From Typhlomys cinereus (taxonomy: Eukaryota; Chordata; Mammalia; Rodentia; Platacanthomyidae), in contig JALPQD010000102.1 in assembly GCA_023101885.1 (NCBI GenBank), forward strand, positions 1,858,971-1,922,970: 64,000 nt of DNA. The letters are read 5' to 3'. Below, piece after piece: positions 25,101 through 35,200 of this stretch (within the stretch, counting starts at the first letter, position 1; every line of letters starts with the position of its first letter). The translations under genes and the position numbers were made by a program. A model generated the notes under the pieces. The model saw only the letters and a program-made list of their open reading frames with translations. It was not told the DNA's origin and did no database searches.

Positions 25101-25953
25101 ATTTTGGTAAGTTGTATTTTCGTTATCACTTGCTTTCAGGAAATCTTGAATTTCCTTTTTAATTTCTTCCTGAATCCAGTTCTCATTCAGCATCATATTG
25201 TTAAGTTTCCAGGAGTTAGTGTATTTTCTCTTGTTTGATGTGTTGTGGATGTCCAGCTTTAGGCTGTGGTGGTCTGATAGGGCACAGGTTAGAATTTCAA
25301 CTTTTTTGTATATGTGTAGATTCGTTTTGTGGCCCAATATGTGATCTATTTTGGAGAAAGTTCCGTGTGCTGCTGAGAAAAATGTGCATTCTTTGGTGTG
25401 TGGGTGAAAAGTTCGATAGAGATCTGTAAGTCCATTTCTTTCAGGGTTTGATTAAGTTCCAAAGTGTCTCTGTTAAGCTTTTGACTTGTTGATCTATCCC
25501 ATGTTGAGAGGGCGATGTTGAAGTCCCCAAGAAATATCGTTTGGGTGTTGATTTCTTGCTTTAGACGCTGTAGGGTTTTCTTAATGAATGTGGAGGGGCC
25601 CGTATTGAGTGCATATATGTTCAGTATTGTGAAGTCTTCCTGGTGAATTGTACCTGTGACTAAAATGTAGTGTCCATCTGTGTCTCTTATAATTTTCTTT
25701 GGTTTGAAGTCCACTTTGTCTGATGTAATAATGGCTACCCCTGCATGTTTTCTGCTTCCATTAGCTTGAAGAATTTTTGACCAGCCTTTTATTTTTAGGG
25801 CATGCCTATCTTTTGTGGAGATGGGTTTCTTGCAGGCAGCAGTTGATGGATTGTGATTTTTAATCCAAATTTGTAATCTGTGTCTCTTGATCAGTGAGTT
25901 AATTCCATTAACATTTAGTGTTATAATGGAGAAACTTTTTTAATTCCAGACAT
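22101..25953 (-). pseudogene. L1-A ORF2 (endonuclease-reverse transcriptase), disrupted
   Basis: In life this protein nicks target DNA and reverse-transcribes L1 RNA at the nick. The start is ATG at 25953-25951 (M-S-G-I). The endonuclease part (about 25950-25350) contains the conserved GDFN segment and breaks by a 1-nt loss near 25410. A 555-codon uninterrupted frame (25337-23670) covers the rest of the endonuclease and the reverse transcriptase, with the FADD catalytic motif at 23864-23853. A 1-nt insertion ends it near 23670. Another 1-nt insertion follows 'DQWIR' near 23255. An in-frame TGA at 23142-23140 is shared with L1-B. The C-terminal CX3CX7HX4C motif is intact in the 23103-22495 frame, which ends in a CGA-to-TGA change. 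The final stop codon is lost by a 1-nt deletion. Confidence 0.93.
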
Positions 25954-26003
25954 TTATTATGTTTAGTAGTTTTTATAAGTATATTGCTTCGCTTTTAATG
26001 GTG

Positions 26004-27070
26004 TTATATTTGCCTTCTGTTTTCCTGGATATGCCTGTTTTTTTCTTCACGCTTGAGTATCATTTCTAGCAGTTTTTGAAGGCCTGGTTTGATGGACATA
26101 TATCCCTTCAAAGTTTCTTCGTGCTGGAAGATTTTTCTTTCTCCCTCGATCATGACGGATAGTTTTGCAGGGTAAATCAGCCTGGGTTGACATTTTCGCT
26201 CATTCAATACTTGAAGTATGTCCCTCCAAGCTCTTCTTGCTTTTACTGTTTTGACTGAGAAGTCATTTGTTATTTTAATAGGTTTACCTTTAAAAGTGAC
26301 TTGTTTTTTCTCCCTTGAAGCTCTCAGCACCAGTTCTTTATCTTGAATATGGAGTGTTTTAACTATTATTTGCCGCGGTGTGCTTCTATTTTGGTCGTAT
26401 CTGTTTGGGGTGCGGAATGCCTCTTGTATATGGATGGGCCTCTCTTTTTTTAGATGAGGAAAGTTTTCCTTGATGATCGTTTGAAAAATTTCCTCAGGGG
26501 TGGTATTTTGAGATTCTTGCTCTGGTATTCCATGAATACCCATGTTAGGCTTCTTCAGGATGTCCCATATCTCCTGGATATTTCTCTCAAGTATCTTTTT
26601 GGCTTTAACAACCTCTTCCATTGAGCTGGTTAATACTCCCACTTTATCTTCAAGGTCTGAAATTCTGTTTTCTGCTTCGTTAGTTCTGCTGATAAGACTC
26701 TCTGTGGCGTTCTGGGTTGAAGATAACTTGTCTTTTAGCTCAGTTTTAATCTCTGCTTGAGTCTGTTTTAACTGCTCTATGGCAGTTTTTGTGTTTCTTG
26801 CACTGTTTTTCTCAACTTCTCCAAGTGTCTGTTGTGTTCCTCTTCAAAGCGATTGATTCGATTATTTAATTCCTCCCGGATTTCCTCTTTCATAGTATTG
26901 AACATGGTAATGATCATGTTTTGAAAGTCGTTATCTTAGGTCAGGCTTTCATGGCCATTTTCCGTGGGTTTGTTCTGGTTGGAGTCTAACATTATGGGAT
27001 TAATTCCTTCAGTGGGAGATTTGTTCACTTGAGTGTTGTTTCTCATGGATTTGCACTTTGACTTTGGCAT
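26004..27070 (-). pseudogene. L1-A ORF1 (RNA-binding chaperone), disrupted
   Basis: ORF1p trimerises through a coiled coil and coats L1 RNA. The upstream ATG seen in L1-B is mutated to ACG here, so the next ATG (27070-27068, M-P-K-S-K) is the likely start. A CAG-to-TAA-type stop lies near 26940 and a frameshift falls in the coiled coil near 26790, where two extra bases stand relative to L1-B. The last 213 codons (26642-26004) are open. They include the RRM-like segment with I-H-G-I-P-E and the C-terminal domain with P-R-L-I-Y-P-A-K-L-S. The reading frame after a run of 7 A (8 A in L1-B) near 26040 gives a different, shorter C-terminus. Confidence 0.9.
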
Positions 27071-27136
27071 TGTCGTTTTAACTCTTAAGATCTTCTTTCA
27101 ATTTCTGTGCATTTTTCACTAAACTGAATTATTTAG

Positions 27137-27467
27137 CCTGGGGTTCTGGGGGTGGGCAGGGATGGAGCTTACCTAGGTTGAGGTGAGGACAGGCTGGACC
27201 GCGCCCGCGTCCAAGGCGGTGGAGTGGGGGAAGGGAGGATGGGGCGTCAGCGGAGGGCTATTTAACCTGGGGGAGCTGGGGCGGGCCCGGGCACAGAGGG
27301 GGTGTTCTCCTCCCACGCCCTGCCTGGCTCCGGCTGGATGGCGGGAGGAGCTGGGTCCCTTGGGCTGCCTGGGGTTCTGGGGGTGGGCAGGAGCGGAGCT
27401 TACCTAGGTCGTGGTGAGGCCCGGCTGGACCACGCTCGTCCCGGGCAGTGAAGTGGGGGAAGGGAGT
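27137..27467 (-). promoter_or_regulatory. L1-A 5' UTR monomers (internal promoter)
   Basis: A GC- and CpG-rich block has two partial tandem units 231 bp apart (the 'CCTGGGGTTCTGGGGGTGGGCAG' landmark at 27137 and again at 27368). Each unit carries, on the sense strand, an AG|GTAAGC splice-donor-like motif (27405-27398 and 27174-27167). The left unit also has a GGTTAAATAG TATA-like motif. Tandem monomers with promoter activity are known for mouse L1. Function here is inferred from structure. Confidence 0.7.
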
Positions 27468-27479
27468 GTCCCTCAACCT

Positions 27480-27638
27480 TTTGTGTTATCTATCTTTGTG
27501 GTTCAAGTTATGGGGATTTCCCAAGAGCTTCATAAATTCTTGCTTCTCTCACTGATACTTCATTTCTGCAGATGGTTGGTCCCAGTTGCTCTGGAAGTCT
27601 TGTCTGAAATTTTCACGTAATTCTTTTAAGCTATGAGT

Positions 27639-27684
<46 letters not shown>

Positions 27685-27840
27685 GCGGCAGGTCCTTGGT
27701 AGAGTAGACATCTTTTCCTGTGGTCTTAATTTTCAGCTTCAGCTTTTGACAAGTCTGATGTGCTGAATCACTGAGTAATCTAGCTGTTTTTCATAATCGA
27801 TTTTTTGGGAGGGGTGTCTCAGTCTTCTTAAAACGTATCT
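27480..27840. other. Unique spacer sequence between the two L1s
   Basis: No gene recognised. It contains the AGC triplet tract listed separately. Confidence 0.4.
27639..27683 (+). repeat. (AGC)15 trinucleotide repeat
   Basis: Fifteen uninterrupted AGC units are followed by GGC GGC. An ATG at 27633 opens a 27-codon frame (Ser run) that stops soon after. There is no other coding evidence. Confidence 0.97.
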
Positions 27841-27841
27841 C

Positions 27842-28099
27842 GGGGCTGGAGAGGTGGCTCAGGGGTTAAGCCTCTGCCTTGCAGGCAGAAGGTCCTGAGT
27901 TCGGATCCTAGACCCCACGTATAGACGCCTGGCAGAAACTGGGGCGGCCTGCGTTTCCAGTCCTGGTAGGGCGGAGCCTGTGACTCCCGGGGCAGAGTAA
28001 ACAAGGAGGTGGAGGCGGTCCATGGGGATTCCCGAATTCACCTATGGTTCTACGTACACACACATGCACACACAATTGAATAAATAATAAATTAAAAAA
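27842..28099 (+). mobile_element. Young tRNA-derived SINE (B2/DIP-like), copy 3
   Basis: Plus orientation and complete. The head GGGGCTGGAGAGGTGGCTCAG is at 27843. The tRNA-like second box sits around GAGTTCGGATCC, followed by a GC-rich body, a short CA-rich stretch, CAATTGAATAAATAATAAAT and an A tail. The flanks AAAACGTATCTC (27830-27841) and AAAACATATCTC (about 28098-28109) form a target-site duplication with one mismatch. Confidence 0.93.
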
Positions 28100-28111
28100 A
28101 ACATATCTCTA

Positions 28112-28810
28112 AAATGCTCTGAGACCATCTGCTAAACCTTCAAGATGTTGCAAGGATTAGCTAATTGATTATTTTAAATGTTCTGAAACTGGCAGGATGT
28201 TCAGTAAGAAAAGCAGGCTAAATAATTTTTGCAGGTTTCATGAGAGCATAAACTGGAGCAAATGACCCTTCTAATTTGCTTTGGTATCTAATAGAACTTG
28301 CTTATTGTATATCATGTCCCATTAAAATGAGTTATATCTGTGATTACATTTAAAACATGACCTGGGAAAACGCTTTAAATAAAAAGGAGTGCTTGGAAAA
28401 TACATACAGCTTTTGCCAAATGGAATTGCAACTACTGGCTACACTCAGGTTTTTTCTGAATAGCCAGAAGAAGTACAATTCATTTGTTAAATGTCTGTTG
28501 TGATTTGAGTGCTGGGCATGGTCACCATGGTTGGTAGCTTGGGAGACCTATACATGAGGAGGTAGGTATACAAATAGCAAACAGATTGTTTGCACTTAGT
28601 CTTCATGTTGCTGAAACAACTAAGCAACTTTCTGTTTAAAACCTTCCCTTCAGAGATGCCGCCACCTTCCTGCAACAGCAGCTTCCAATTCCATGTCCAC
28701 GTGGCTGCAGTACAGTTTGGAGAGGTATTGCAGTCTGTCTGCGTATTACCTGTACATACATCTCCAAGCAGGTTAGGGGAACAAGCAGGCTTTATATTTG
28801 CCTGCAGTTA
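28112..28810. other. Anonymous sequence
   Basis: No recognised gene or repeat. Confidence 0.4.
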
Positions 28811-28819
28811 GAGTCCATA

Positions 28820-29140
28820 GGCCAGCTGGGCAGAAAAGTTCATACCAACAATGGGATGGGAAGAACTGGCTACAACATGTCTACACGGATTGATGAAAGC
28901 AGAGCCAACATCCTCATTTATCAGCTTATGAGTCTACTGAAGCATGCTGAACTACTGAACCAACTCTCCATCTTATCCACCTGTGCCGGGAATGGTCCAC
29001 ACACCATGGGGCGGGTCTTCCAACATAAATTAGACAATCTACCGAAGACTTGCTCCGGACTTTCCTTACTACTCTTTCTTCGCAGAGTGCCCAGAGCTTA
29101 GTTCTCAGTTGTCAAGTTGATACCTGTATCTAACTGGCAC
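28820..29140. repeat. Unclassified rodent repeat, same family as 211-960
   Basis: It shares CTCCATCTTATCCACCTG and the terminal 'CAGTTGTCAAGTTGATACCTGTATCTAACTGGCAC' block with the copy at the left end of the window. The internal 'AACCAACTCTCC' context is also similar. It has no coding content. Confidence 0.45.
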
Positions 29141-30180
29141 AATGGTGCAGAATACTGGGCAGGAGACCTTAGAAAGAGCATTTGTTATTCATTGGTTCCC
29201 GAGAGGAGGAGCATGCTGTAACACTGCCATGGCAGTCACACAGGCCAGGAGGCAGGTTGGAAGAGGGGAAAGGGTGGAAGCCCTGATGGTGGTTGCATGA
29301 CAGGGATGGTGGGTCAGGCAGGGTGAGCAGATGAAGGGGGTCTTGCTGGAGTAATTTCAGTACTCTGTGGCAAAGGCATGGTCTAGAACTGTTGAGCTCC
29401 CATGGCCTAGTGTATGTGGTGGTGGTGAAATGAGTGGGAAATACCAGCAGAAGGGTTGAGGGACGGCCTTCCCATCGTCTGGATTGCTTATGAAGAAGGT
29501 TCTCACAGGCGAGCACTTTGAGCTCTAAAACCTGTCTATCCATGGGGCAAGTTGGCAGGGGGCATAAGGGGCTTGTAATGTAAGCTTCTGCCCTGCATGC
29601 CGTGTTTGCCAGTGATGCCGTGCAGGGATGGGGCTAGGGTGATCTTGGACACAAGATCAAAAAGATTGCCAGAAAACCTAATAAATCAAGAAACTAGGTT
29701 CATGCAACATTTTTTTAAAATCAAAATGAATGCAGAATTATCTACGGTGAACAAAACATGTAAATTTTAGGTAAAACAGGATTAGTAATAGGGTTTGGAA
29801 CCTGAAACAAAAGTCACTTTTTTTTTTTTTAGTTTTTACAGCAATTGCCTTAAACTGTTACCATACTTTTTAAAGTTTTAGACACTCCCTTAATTTTGTG
29901 ATTGGTTTTACACACAGTCTTCCGGTATCAGGAGAGCAGAGCATAGAGGGAAAGGAGTTGATATTTGACAGCCCTCCTTCAGGGTTGTGCCTTTCACTTA
30001 GTATTGGCTTTGAATCATCAAGCTTAAATGAGAAGAGCCTGGCTTGGCTGAGATTCTATTACAAATAACAGAATCTGTGACTTAGGCAAATGATAGCTTA
30101 TTTTTATTGTATTGCAAAAAGTTTGGAGAAACTGCTGTTGAGATCGTTTCAATGATAGTACACTTGGATTTGATGTTTTT
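29141..30180. other. Anonymous sequence
   Basis: No recognised gene or repeat. A 124-codon minus-strand frame at 29169-29543 has no known domain and is probably chance. Confidence 0.4.
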
Positions 30181-30186
30181 CTGGAG

Positions 30187-30300
30187 ACAGACGCAGACAG
30201 ACGTACAGACAGACAGACAGACAGACACACACACACACACACACCACTGGTTCTGAGAATTGAACCTGAAGCCTTGTGTTTTCCCATGCAGCTACTTCTG
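30187..30300 (-). repeat. (ACAG)n(AC)n microsatellite with SINE remnant
   Basis: A compound ACAG/AC tract at about 30187-30243 is followed by 'GGTTCTGAGAATTGAACCTGAAGCCTTGTG'. That phrase is the usual reverse-oriented SINE head, much decayed. Confidence 0.6.
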
Positions 30301-30758
30301 TCCTTGCCTCTGGGTTTTGCTTTTCAAGGAAGGAACAACACTATCCCTGTTAGTCCTTCACATCAAGGAAGCACGAGTCTTTCCAGAAACTATTCCTGAG
30401 TAACTTCTTAAACTACATTGCTCAGTGGTGAGTTGTTGTCCCCCTCTCTTTTGCTGGATCTGCCAAGGGGCTAAAAAAGAACAGAAGCACCGACTTGATC
30501 ATCCTGCTGTATTGCTTAGGGCTGGGTGTTTTGTGCTCTGCACAGGGCTGGAATTCTGTGGGCAAGAAAGGAAGAAGGGGGAGTTGTGGACTCTGAAGGT
30601 AATTAGTAGTGGAATTTGTTCTAGGACCCTGACATTCTTCCATAGAAACGACGATATTGATGTCATGGCATGTTTATATATTATTTTCTCTTGCAGGTAG
30701 GACAGGCATTTTCCTCATTGTGCTTTTAGAAGACTTTGGGTAGGGTTTGACAGACTTC
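30301..30758. other. Anonymous sequence upstream of L1-B
   Basis: No recognised gene or repeat. Confidence 0.4.
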
Positions 30759-30773
30759 AAATCTTGTGGTATT

Positions 30774-31110
30774 CCTTTACACCCCACCCCGCTCCGCCGG
30801 TCGGGACGCGCGCGCGCCCAGCCTCACCCCGCGCCCTTGGACCCCAGGTCAGCCCACAGGGACCTGGCTCCCACTCCCACCATCCAGCCCGAGCCCCGAG
30901 CGGGGCCGAGGGACGAGGAGGACCTCCCCCTGCGCCCGGGCCCCGCCCCAGCTGCCCTCGGGTTAAATAGCTCCACGCCAACGCGCCCATCCTCCCTTTA
31001 CACCCCACCCCGCTCCACCGGTCCAGACGCGTGCGGGCGGTCCAGCCGGCCTCACCCCTCGCCCTAGGTAAGTCTCCGCCCGCGCCCGCCCACCAGGACC
31101 CCCAGGCCAA
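30774..31110 (+). promoter_or_regulatory. L1-B 5' UTR monomers (internal promoter)
   Basis: One full and one partial tandem unit. The landmark TTTACACCCCACCCCGCTCC starts at 30776 and again at 30997, a period of 221 bp. It is CpG-dense and contains a GGTTAAATAG TATA-like motif at about 30960-30970 and a perfect AG|GTAAGT donor-like motif at 31066-31073. Promoter function is inferred from the known role of monomers in mouse L1. Confidence 0.75.
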
Positions 31111-31151
31111 ATAATTCAGTTTAGTGAAATTGAGAGATCTTAAGAGTTAAA

Positions 31152-32261
31152 ATGACAATGCCAAAGTCAAAGTGCAAATCCATGAGAAGCAACACTCAAG
31201 TAAACAAATTTCCCACTGAAGAAATTAATCCCATCTTAGACTCCAACAAGAACAAACCCACGGAAAAAGGCCAAGAAAGCCTCACCCAGGATAAGGTCTT
31301 CCAAAATATGATCATTACCATGTTCAATACTATGAAAGAGGAAATCCGGGAGGAATTACATAATCGAATAAATCGCTTTGAAGAGGAACACAACAGACAT
31401 CTGGAGGGAGTTGAGAAAAACAGTGCAAGAAACAAAAAGTGGCATAGAGCAGTTAAAACAAACTCAAGCAGAGTTTAAAACTGAGCTAAAAGACAAGTTA
31501 TCTTCAACCCAGAATGCCACAGAGAGTCTTATCAACAGAACTAATGAAGCAGAAAACAGAATTTCAGACCTTGAAGATAAAGTGGGAGTACTAACCAGCT
31601 CAATGGAAGAGGTGGTTAAGCCAAAAAGATACTTGAGAGAAATATCCAAGAGATATGGGACACCCTGAAGAAGCCTAACATGCGTATTCATGGAATACCA
31701 GAGCAAGAATCTCAAAATACCACCCCTGAGGAAATTTTTCAAACGACCATCAAGGAAAACTTTCCTCATCTAAAAAAAGAGAGGCCCATCCATATACAAG
31801 AGGCATTCCGCACCCCAAACAGATATGACCAAAACAGAAGCACGCCATGGCAAATAATAGTTAAAACACTCCACATTCAAGATAAAGAACTGGTGCTGAA
31901 AACTTCAAGGGAGGAAAAACAAGTCACTTTTAAAGGTAAACCTATTAAAATAACAAATGACTTCTCAGTCGAAACAGTAAAAGCAAGAAGAGCTTGGAGA
32001 GACATACTTCAAGTATTGAATGAGCAAAAATGTCAACCCAGGCTGATTTACCCTGCAAAACTATCCGTCATGATCGAGGGAGAAAGAAAAATTTTCCAGC
32101 ACAAAGACAACTTGAAGGGATACATGTCCACCAAACCAGGCCTTCAAAAACTGCTAGAAATGATACTCAAGCGTGAAGAAAAAAAACAGGCATATCCAGG
32201 AGAACAGAAGGCAAATATAACACCATTAAAAGCGAAGCAATATACTTATAAAAGCTACTAA
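31152..32261 (+). pseudogene. L1-B ORF1 (RNA-binding chaperone), disrupted
   Basis: The start is ATG at 31152 (M-T-M-P-K-S-K). Residues 1 to about 90 are open, then an extra base near 31405 (GGAGGGAG where L1-A has GGAGAAG) shifts the frame in the coiled coil. The coiled coil continues in the next frame to about 31640, where a second shift returns to the original frame. The remaining open stretch (31680-32261) carries the RRM-like I-H-G-I-P-E segment and the C-terminal P-R-L-I-Y-P-A-K-L-S domain. A run of 8 A near 32180 sets the frame of the last 20 or so residues. The product would bind L1 RNA if intact. Length and domain order are normal for L1 ORF1p. Confidence 0.92.
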
Positions 32262-32270
32262 CCATAATAA

Positions 32271-35200
32271 ATGTCTGGAATTAACAATAGTTTCTCCATT
32301 ATAACACTAAATGTTAATGGAATTAATTCACCGATCAAGAGACACAGATTACAAACATGGATTAAAAATCACAATCCATCAATCTACTGCCTGCAGGAAA
32401 CCCATCTCACTACAAAAGATAGGCACGCTCTAAAAATAAAAGGCTGGTCAACAATTCTACAAGCAAATGGAAGCAGAAAATAGGCAGGGGTAGCCATTAT
32501 GCTATCAGACAAAGTGGATTTCAAACCAAAGAAAATTATAAGAGACACGGATGGATACTACATTTTAGTCACAGGTACAATTCACCAGGAAGACTTTACA
32601 ATACTGAACATATATGCACCCAATACAGGCCCCTCCACATTCATTAAGAAAACCCTACAGCGTCTAAAGCAAGAAATCAACCCCCAAATGATAATTCTTG
32701 GGGACTTCAACACCGCCCTCTCTACATGGGATAGATCAACAGGTCAAAAGCTTAACAGAGACACTTTGGAACTTAATCAAACCCTGAAAGAAATGGACCT
32801 TACAGATCTCTATCGAACTTTTCACCCACGCACCAAAGAATACACATTTTTCTCAGCAGCACACGGAACTTTCTCCAAAATAGATCACATATTGGGCCAC
32901 AAAATGAATCTACACATATACAAGAAAGTTGAAATTCTAACCTGTGCCCTATCAGACCACCACGGCCTAAAACTGGACATCCACAACACATCAAACAAGA
33001 GAAAATACACTAACTCCTGGAAACTTAACACTATGATGCTGAATGAGAACTGGATTCAGGAAGAAATTAAAAAGGAAATTCAAGATTTCCTGAAAGTGAA
33101 TGATAACGAAAATACAACTTACCAAAATCTCTGGGACACAATGAAAGCTGTTCATAGCTCTTAATGCCTACATCAAAAAAATGGAAACATCAGAAATAAA
33201 CAACTTAACAATGCAGCTTAAAGTTTTAGAGAAACTAGAGCAATCTGATCCCAAAAGTAGTAGAAGAGAGGAGATTAGCAAAATAAGGGGAGAAATATCT
33301 GAAATCGAGATTAAGAAAACGATAGAAAAAATCAACCAGTCAAAAAGCTGGTTCTTTGAAAAAATCAATAAGATTGATACACCCCTAGCTAAACTAACCA
33401 AAAGCAAGAGAGAGAAAACCCAAATTAACAAAATTAGAAATGAACATGGAGTTATCACTACTGATACCCAAGAAATCCAGAGAATTATAACATCATATTT
33501 CAAAAACTTATACTCTGTGAAGTTTGACAACACAAAAGAGATGGATGAATTTCTAAGTAAACACAACTTACCTAAATTGAATCAGGAAGTTGTGAATTAT
33601 TTAAATAGTCCTATAACATATAAGGAAATTGAGGAAGTAATCTCGAATCTTCCCACCAAAAAATGTCCTGGACCAGATGGATTCAGCACAGAGTTCTACC
33701 AGACATTTAAGGAGTTAATAACACCAATACTCCTTAAACTGTTCCATCAAATAGCAAAGGAAGGAACACTACCAAATTCCTTCTATGAAGCTAATATCAT
33801 TTTAATCCCAAAACCTAATAAGGATTCACTTAAAAAAGAAAACTATAGGCCGATCTCCCTGATGAACATAGACGCAAAGATTCTCAACAAAGTCTTAGCA
33901 AATCGGATTCAAAAACACATTAAAAAGATCATTCACGGGGACCAAGTAGGCTTCATCCTTGGCACACAAGGTTGGTTCAACATACGCAAATCAATAAATG
34001 TAATTCATCATGTAAACCAGTCCAAAGTCCAAGACCACATGATACTCTCGATAGATGCAGAAAAAGCTTTTGACAAGATCCAACAGCCTTTTATGATCAA
34101 AACGCTAGAGACAGTGGGAATGGAAGGAACCTTTATCAATATAATAAAAGCTGTACACAACAAGCCCACAGCAAGGATTATGCTCAATGGGGAACAATTG
34201 GAAGCATTCCCACTTCGATCAGGAACTAGACAAGGCTGTCTGTCCACTCTCACCACTTCTATTCAATATTGTACTTGAAGTCTTAGCTGAAGCCATAAGA
34301 CAAGAAAGGGACATAAGAGGGATTCAAATCGGCAAGGAAGAAGTCAAGCTATCCCTATTTGCAGATGACATGATCTTATACCTGAGTGATCCCAAAAACT
34401 CCACCAGGAAGCTCCTGGAACTACTTGAGAAGTTCAGCAGGGTGGCAGGATACAAAATAAATGTGCAAAAATCAGAGGCCTTCCTATATGCCCAGAATGA
34501 AAGAAGTGAAAAAGCCTTGAGAGAAACAATCCCATTTACTATAGCCCCTAAAAAAATGAAATACCTTAGTATAAACCTAACTAAGGAGGTAAAAGACCTT
34601 TACGATGAAAACTTTAAAACCCTAATGAAAGAAATAGCAGAAGACACCAGAAGGTGGAAAGACCTCCCTTGTTCCTGGATTGGCAGAATCAACATCGTAA
34701 AAATGACCATCCTACCAAAGGCAATATACAGATTCAATGCTATACCAATCAAAATCTTAAAGCAGTTCTTCAAAGAAGTTGACCAAACAATCTCAAAGTT
34801 CATATGGAGGCACAAAAGACCCAGGATAGCAAAAACAATCCTGAGTAACAAAAACACAGCTGGAGGTATTGCCATACCAAACCTTAGTCTATACTACAAA
34901 TCCATAGTTATAAAGACAGCCTGGTACTGGCTCCAAAATAGACACACAGATCAATGGATAAGGATTGAAGACCCAGATATAAGCCCACAAAGTTACAGCC
35001 ATTTGGTCTTTGACAAAGGGGCCCAAAGAATCCAATGGAAAAAGAACGGCATATTCAACAAATGGTGCTGGCAAAACTGAATCTCCACATGCAGAAGATT
35101 AAAGCTGGACCCGTACTTGTCACCATGTACAAGACTTAATTCCAAATGGATCAAGGACCTTGATATCAGGCCAGAGACTTTAAAAACCATAGTTGAAAGG

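Larger units (their letters stand above)
21091..27467 (-). mobile_element. Near full-length L1 retrotransposon, L1-A
   Basis: About 6.4 kb in reverse orientation. In sense order there is a GC-rich 5' UTR with two partial monomers (27467 down to about 27140), ORF1 (27070-26004), a 50-bp gap, ORF2 (25953 to about 22120), and a 3' UTR of roughly 1 kb. The 3' UTR has a G-rich polypurine run and ends AATAATAATAAAAAATGTTAAAAAAAT. Imperfect flanking repeats TGTCCCTCCAC (21080-21090) and TGTCCCTCAAC (27468-27478) fit an 11-bp target-site duplication with one mismatch. Frameshifts and stops in both ORFs make it inactive. By eye it is about 95% identical to L1-B, with a less perfect target duplication and more CpG-type decay, so it is probably the older of the two. 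Confidence 0.95.

Noticed and set aside
22101..25953. Plus-strand hydrophobic frames over L1-A (and minus-strand ones over L1-B)
   Set aside because: They are antisense shadows of ORF2. The same shadow peptides appear in both L1 copies.
30747..31110. Several overlapping open frames of 66-117 codons on both strands
   Set aside because: They fall in the GC-rich L1-B 5' UTR where stops are rare. Only the antisense one is mentioned, as a weak ORF0-like observation.
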